This document shows, piece after piece, positions 59,432 through 64,000 of a stretch of 64,000 nucleotides of DNA (the first letter of the stretch is position 1; every line of letters begins with the position of its first letter). The notes below the pieces were generated by a model. The model did not search any database and was not told where the DNA came from. It saw nothing but the letters and a program-made list of their open reading frames with translations. Both the position numbers and the translations under genes were made by a program. Source of the stretch: Heligmosomoides polygyrus polygyrus (taxonomy: Eukaryota > Nematoda > Chromadorea > Rhabditida > Heligmosomidae). The stretch lies in the NCBI GenBank assembly GCA_947396885.1, contig OX377202.1, positions 7,440,001-7,504,000 of the forward strand, written 5' to 3'.

Positions 59432-59488
59432 TACGCAACAGACCCGTGTGCCAATACTTTGCAACGCTAGACAACGAATTCCTATTAA

Positions 59489-59630
59489 GGCCTGTGTTAT
59501 ACTCCCACGGGAGCATCCGCGGAACGTCCGCGGACGAAGGGTGGACTGCGGACGGCGGGCATGGCGATTGGCCACGTGAGGGATCTTGGCGCGATTCCCG
59601 CCCTTCCGCGGGAGTGAAACAGTGAGTGCA
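59489..59630. mobile_element. PIF/Harbinger-like MITE, diverged
   Basis: GGCCTGTGTTATACTCCCAC at left, CGCGGGAGTGAAACAGTGAG at right; TAA at 59486-59488 and 59631-59633, the latter shared with the next element. Related to 44409-44568. Confidence 0.75.
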
Positions 59631-59633
59631 TAA

Positions 59634-59916
59634 GGCCCCGTTTATACTTCCAACGCCGAGCGATTCGACACCACGTATGGGCCTGTTCATACTTCGTAAA
59701 GGAAGCAAGTCGTACGCCGGACAAATCATACTATCGATTTTTGCTGGACGATTGCTCGGTAAAGATCGATACGTATGATCTGCACGGCCGACTAATCGCT
59801 CTCGTCATAGAATATGAACAGGCCCTATGGTCGCCAATTTGATCGATCGCGTCGCTCAATCAATATGGCTACCATACGTCGCGCCGCGTCGCTCGGCGTC
59901 GAAGTATAAACGGGTC
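59634..59916. mobile_element. PIF/Harbinger-like MITE, outer element
   Basis: Ends GGCCCCGTTTATACTTCCAA and CGAAGTATAAACGGGTC with TAA on both sides (59631-59633, 59917-59919). Interrupted by the element at 59679-59825; without it the remainder aligns with 44572-44705. Confidence 0.88.
59679..59825. mobile_element. PIF/Harbinger-like MITE nested in another
   Basis: GGGCCTGTTCATACTTCGTA and its inverse ATATGAACAGGCCC, flanked by TAT (59676-59678, 59826-59828). The uninterrupted host reads CACGTATGGTCGCC, matching related elements. Confidence 0.9.
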
Positions 59917-59936
59917 TAAAGGCGACAAGTCTAACT

Positions 59937-60968
59937 TGTTAGGAATGAAATCTCAAACTGCCACATATGCAAAATTACAGCAGTTCGTGGTAGTGCCTCT
60001 ATACTATCCAAGAAAAATCCATTCTTCATCGTTCTTGTTTGAGTCTTCTGAAGGAGGAACTACTAAAAAGGGTCGTAATCCCGCATGTACGGCCATTGGT
60101 GATTTCGGTCCCAACACGTTAGACTTTTCGTCTAAAGATAAACGGCTACTGATCCTACACCCAAGGTAAAGAGGCATCCACCAGAGTCGATTTGTGAACA
60201 ACTCCTTGCACTCATTACTTTATGTACTACTTTATCTTTTACTTAGTTTTCGTTCCCCTTTCCTTGTACCAACTGTGCGACTTTCGTGAGTGAGAAACAG
60301 TGGAGGATGCAAAAGCAGCAGAAGTTCATGGTCTCTGAATCGTAGAGAAAACGACGATGCTCCTCGGCTCGTGTGCCGTGGACCAGTTCTCTGGACTGCT
60401 AAGAAGAGGTGCCGTATCGTGCTGCTGCGTAAACGACTTACCGTGCTTCCCTGCCAATCCAAGTCGGACCGAAGTTGCAGCTTCCACACGCTGTCGGTCA
60501 GCGGTCGAAGAGCACTACCGCAGCCTCTCTCTCCTTGGTGTCGCTTTACCGCCTCCGTTGCATAGTTTGTTTCCGCAGGGCCAACGAGGGTCCTATATAC
60601 GCAACGATTAGAACTTCAGCTGCAACACAGCCATGGGCGGGGACCATCTTGAGGCTCTTTAATCTAGTGGCGTAAAAGGAAACAGGCGATTATGGACCCA
60701 GACAATGCACGCATTTTATTTATTTCAAAGCCTTAACCGTAATCACAGGCGTTATACTGTAATCATAGCAAAATACTAAAGTAAAGAACGGCGAAGTACG
60801 GGTATGGGGTTGCACCCTTGTGACGATGAATTTTCTTGCTTTTTTTCACACAAGAGCTCACTATTCTAGCACAATCCTAGTGCGGAGATGGGCCTCTGCT
60901 AGGAAAGCGAAATATTCTATCCTACGGCACCGGCACGTTGAAAATTTCCAAGCCTACAAGATACAGCA
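59937..60968. other. Unassigned stretch
   Basis: From 60290 to 60610 all three plus frames are open (66-91 codons), one reading KKRCRIVLLRKRLTVLPCQS, which superficially resembles a PH-domain strand. No splice pattern supports it. The GC content is higher than the surroundings. Confidence 0.25.
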
Positions 60969-60986
60969 CCCCCCCCCCCCCCCCCC
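60969..60986 (+). repeat. Poly-C tract of 18
   Basis: The longest homopolymer C run in the window; no inverted partner was found nearby. Confidence 0.95.
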
Positions 60987-60999
60987 ATACCGACACTGC

Positions 61000-61798
61000 G
61001 TCCTTGCCTCCTACAGCACGTCATCGAATCGAACGAAATTACTAAAGTCGAGCTCACCTAAGGTTGCCAACACAAACATCACATGAAAGACTCAATGTCG
61101 TACCGGAATCACTCGCAGTTCTGATTTTGGCTGCAATAGAAAAGATCAGTGGAACTCGGCAACTATTTTCATGTAACCTGGAGAAGACCAAAACCCACCA
61201 GTGGATACCATTTGAACGCTCGGGTCATGCAGCTCCATATCCTCCATGAGTTCGACCAACATGAAGTCTCTCCTTGACGATTGCCCTGATCTCTAGCGGT
61301 TTCAACATCTCGACGAGGTGTCGAAATAGCGACGAGGTTCTGAGACTGCCATGGACATTTTGAAACACGGTGCTCTAGAGCATCAGCTATCTATAGCACA
61401 GCTTCGTTGAACGGGCACACCTCGTTCAGACCTCGTTCGCCGTCTTCGGCCAGCCGTAAATCGAGCATTACTTCGAGTTGTCAGGCTTAAGGCTGGCTAC
61501 ATGTAGCGGTGAGCACCAAGCAGCGACAGCCCGGTCGGTGCATCTTCAACCGGTAGTCGGTGGATGGCATAAGATGGAAATGCACCTTTATTAAGCTGCC
61601 TTCAACGAAGGATAATCCTGAATTTGGTGCTTAGGACAAGGTGGACACAAAACATCCCTTCGAATTAATCTACCTGCATGCCATTCAAATATGTGCACAG
61701 ATGGTCTCCATTCTGAACATTTGAGGTCATTGTCACGGCTGCTAGCTTGAAGTTTGTGTTCCCTCTGAAAAAGTTTCTATGAAACTATGACTCAAACG
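61000..61798. other. Unassigned stretch
   Basis: No gene or repeat recognised; short frames only. Confidence 0.35.
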
Positions 61799-62246
61799 GG
61801 ATCTATCCTAGTCCGGGGAGGGGCACAAAATTAAAAATTACGCAACAAATTCACTTGACACTCACAGAGCGGATTGAAGAAGACAGAATAGGGCCTAGGC
61901 TGACAAATTTCACAAAGAAAAAATAACATACGGTTTCACAGCGGTTGAGACCAGACAACGTTATGCGCCCCCTCACTATGAGGCATCTGGGCTATAACAT
62001 GTCAGGCGACGGTCAGCACACGGCATGCGGCCTTATTTGCTCCCTCGCTAGGGTAGATCCGCGTTATAACATGTCAGGCGGCGGTCAGCTGTGTTTGAAT
62101 GCGCTTTACCCGCCGAAACGTCCTTAGAACCGCGGTTAATTGTTGTTGTTTTTTTGCTTGTTTGTTCGTTTCGTTCTTTCTTTTTTTCAGGTCCTATTCT
62201 GTTCTCTTCAATCGGCTCTGGAGTGTCAAGAAGTTAATTTGTTAGA
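61799..62246. mobile_element. MITE F family copy, right end lost
   Basis: Left end GGATCTATCCTAGTCCGGGG; the inward sequence ACAAATTCACTTGACACTCA is mirrored at the right (TGGAGTGTCAAGAAGTTAATTTG), but the terminal CTAGTC part is missing. Interior GGTTATAACATGTCAGGC-type blocks occur twice and match 53065-53448. Confidence 0.78.
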
Positions 62247-62247
62247 T

Positions 62248-62372
62248 AACAAGTGCTCCGACACGCCTGTCGGCGTGCCTCGCACTTGCGCGCTTCGCGC
62301 TACCTTAGAGAGTCACTAAGCCAAGATCACTCACTTCAAGCAGCTGCTCTGCTTGTGCAGCCTTCTCGGCAC
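62248..62372. repeat. Dispersed repeat AAGTGCTCCGNCAYGCC, copy 2
   Basis: Joins directly to the truncated end of MITE F; co-linear with 49033-49170. Confidence 0.75.
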
Positions 62373-62559
62373 CTTAGCAGTAAAAAGAGGTATTTGAAAA
62401 CCTTAGCAATTTCGAACATTGGTCTACCTTCTTTAAGATCAGGTGAGTAGTTTTTCGATATGAAGCCGTCCAGCTCTCCCTCTCTCCATCCTCAACATCT
62501 CTTCAACGTCGGCACTATCTTCAGTATTTCATTTGCGTTAATCAGTGCTTTCGTCCTCA

Positions 62560-63360
62560 GACTGTTGTGGAGCACTCCTTCGGACATAGTACCCGCGTGT
62601 CTCCCACCCCCCCCCCATCCCAACCGGCTAAATCTGGGATAAAACCACCGGTCAGGCGATCGATAATATCAATCGATACTGGCCTCCACATTGAAACTTT
62701 CCACCTGATGTGGACCACTCCTTCGGCCATAACACCCGCGTGTCTCCCACACCCCCCCCCCCTCTCCACCCCGATCGGTGGAGAGGGGGGATGGAAGATC
62801 TGGGAGAAAGCCACCGGTCAGGAGCTCGATTAGCCCCAGGGCTGACGTTTCGTGCCGCTTGAACGACATCCGCAAAAATCGATAATATCGATCAATATCG
62901 ATTGATAGTAATCTACGCTTCAAAAACGAAGTTCATAATCATGTTCAGCGACCTCAATTACCCCTAGGGCTGAAGTTTCGGACCGCTTAGACGATATCCG
63001 TAAGAAATCGATAATTTGATCTATATCGTTCGATGGTGATCGACATTTCAAAAACGAACTTCATATTCATGTTCAGCGACCTCGATTACCCCCAGGGCTG
63101 AAGTTGGCGACGTGTTCGGCACGTCTACGGCTCGCCATGCACGGTCGCCGACGCGTTCGGCACGTCTACCGAGTCGCCAGGCACGTTTGGCGACGTGTTG
63201 ACTCGTCTACTGAGTCGCCAGGCACGTAGGCGTCTTGGTATTTCCGCTATTTTCTTGCCTTAATTTGTGCCCCGTAATTTCCCCTATTTTATGACTCATC
63301 GCGTCGATCGATAGTGTGACTCATCGCTTAGCGGATTATTATATAGTATGATTTTTAATT
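62560..63360. repeat. Large dispersed repeat with ATCGAT segments and minisatellite, copy 2
   Basis: Two poly-C runs in GTGTCTCCCAC contexts, three AATATCGATTGAT / GTTCAGCGACCTCGATTACC segments (62860-63090), a ~45-bp TTCGGCACGTCTACCGAGTC minisatellite (63105-63225) and the end CATCGCTTAGCGGATTATTA. Parallel to 49190-49870. Confidence 0.78.
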
Positions 63361-64000
63361 CTGTGGGTCCCCGGACTAGGATAGATCTCCTCAAACGTCT
63401 CAGGATACAGACTGTAGAAGGAAGCTCAACAATGCTGAGGAGAATTTCATTAGGATAACGATGTAACGTCCAATTCTCCTTACGATGCCCACCTACATAA
63501 CGGCAATGGACATCAGAAAGCTGCTACCGTTGAAATCCTATGGATTTTTTCAGTATTTCAACAGTAGCAGTTCTCTGACCAAAACTGTCGCTTTGTTCGT
63601 GACTACCGTGAGAATTTGGCACTTTAGGTTAGCGTACCACACTTTCCGCTGTCCTAATGAGGTCTACCAATCGACACAAAGAAAGACTCTCGTACATGAT
63701 GCCTTCGAGACAATTTCTCTTCATCCAGAATCCAGTGCCTCAATCGCCGGCAACCTACTCGACCTATGTTATCAGGGACAAAACACTCAAAACCTCAAAA
63801 CACTAAACATTGGATCAAAAATCTTCAAACAATTTGGGCAACGAACGCCAATTTCGCGAATCCCCGATCTTTGGATGATCCGGATAAGGGAGATTTGGCA
63901 GATTCCGGGTTTTTGAACGGTTCGGATCTGGATATCCAAAAATGATTAATTCGGATCCAAGGTACACAAAACAAAAGGACAAACTGTAGGCTGCTATACA
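63361..64000. other. Unassigned right edge
   Basis: Starts with GGTCCCCGGACTAGGATAGATC, an isolated end of the CTAGTC family. A 143-codon plus frame (63485-63916) has no recognised domain and no splice support. Confidence 0.35.

Noticed and set aside
60290..60611. PH-domain-like exon
   Set aside because: One frame looks faintly PH-like, but three frames are open at once and no consistent acceptor/donor pair supports it.
63485..63916. 143-codon plus ORF at the right edge
   Set aside because: No recognisable domain, irregular composition and no partner exons; may be chance or a repeat fragment.
1..64000. Bacterial or viral operon, origin or riboswitch
   Set aside because: Spliced exons, nematode-type acceptors and eukaryotic transposons throughout; no operon-like gene packing.

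Overview
The window looks like nematode nuclear DNA, most likely from a repeat-rich clade V (strongylid-type) species. The evidence is small exons with short nematode-style acceptors (TTTCAG, TTGTAG, TTATAG), one conserved animal signalling gene spread over about 29 kb, and introns filled with transposon families. The genus cannot be settled from sequence alone.

The only host gene I can assemble with confidence is a plus-strand ephexin-type Rho guanine-nucleotide exchange factor. Eighteen exons between 17395 and 46440 join in frame: an acidic disordered N-terminal part, a DH domain, a PH domain, a C-terminal SH3 domain and a short tail ending in a possible PDZ ligand. It is followed by an AATAAA signal at 46870. 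The true 5' end is not identified; a GC-rich, coding-like block near 10.0-10.6 kb is a candidate for upstream exons.

Left flank (1-17 kb): a minus-strand LTR retrotransposon (Ty3/gypsy-like gag and protease, running off the window) with its 5' LTR; a four-copy ~545-bp tandem repeat; a ~10-copy array of a small inverted-repeat element; many copies of a tRNA-derived SINE; and a palindromic mariner derivative. Introns (17-46 kb): a GATCGAT-rich satellite, a 5'-truncated LINE with a 24-bp target duplication and a mariner nested in it, a fold-back element carrying two tRNA-like sequences with a 12-bp target duplication, SINEs with 13-bp target duplications, a dead mariner split by a MITE, and hAT-like elements nested in one another.

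Right flank (46.9-64 kb): I could confirm no host gene. It is a mosaic of hAT-like MITEs (8-bp duplications), PIF/Harbinger-like MITEs (3-bp duplications), a third decayed mariner, tandem repeats and several poly-C/poly-G tracts of 10-18 bases.

The most notable observations are hAT-like MITEs with homopolymer G tracts inside their inverted termini, TE insertions that give a clear relative chronology, inverted-repeat structures able to form long hairpin RNA, and SINE tails or a hAT element sitting at or next to splice acceptors of the ephexin gene.
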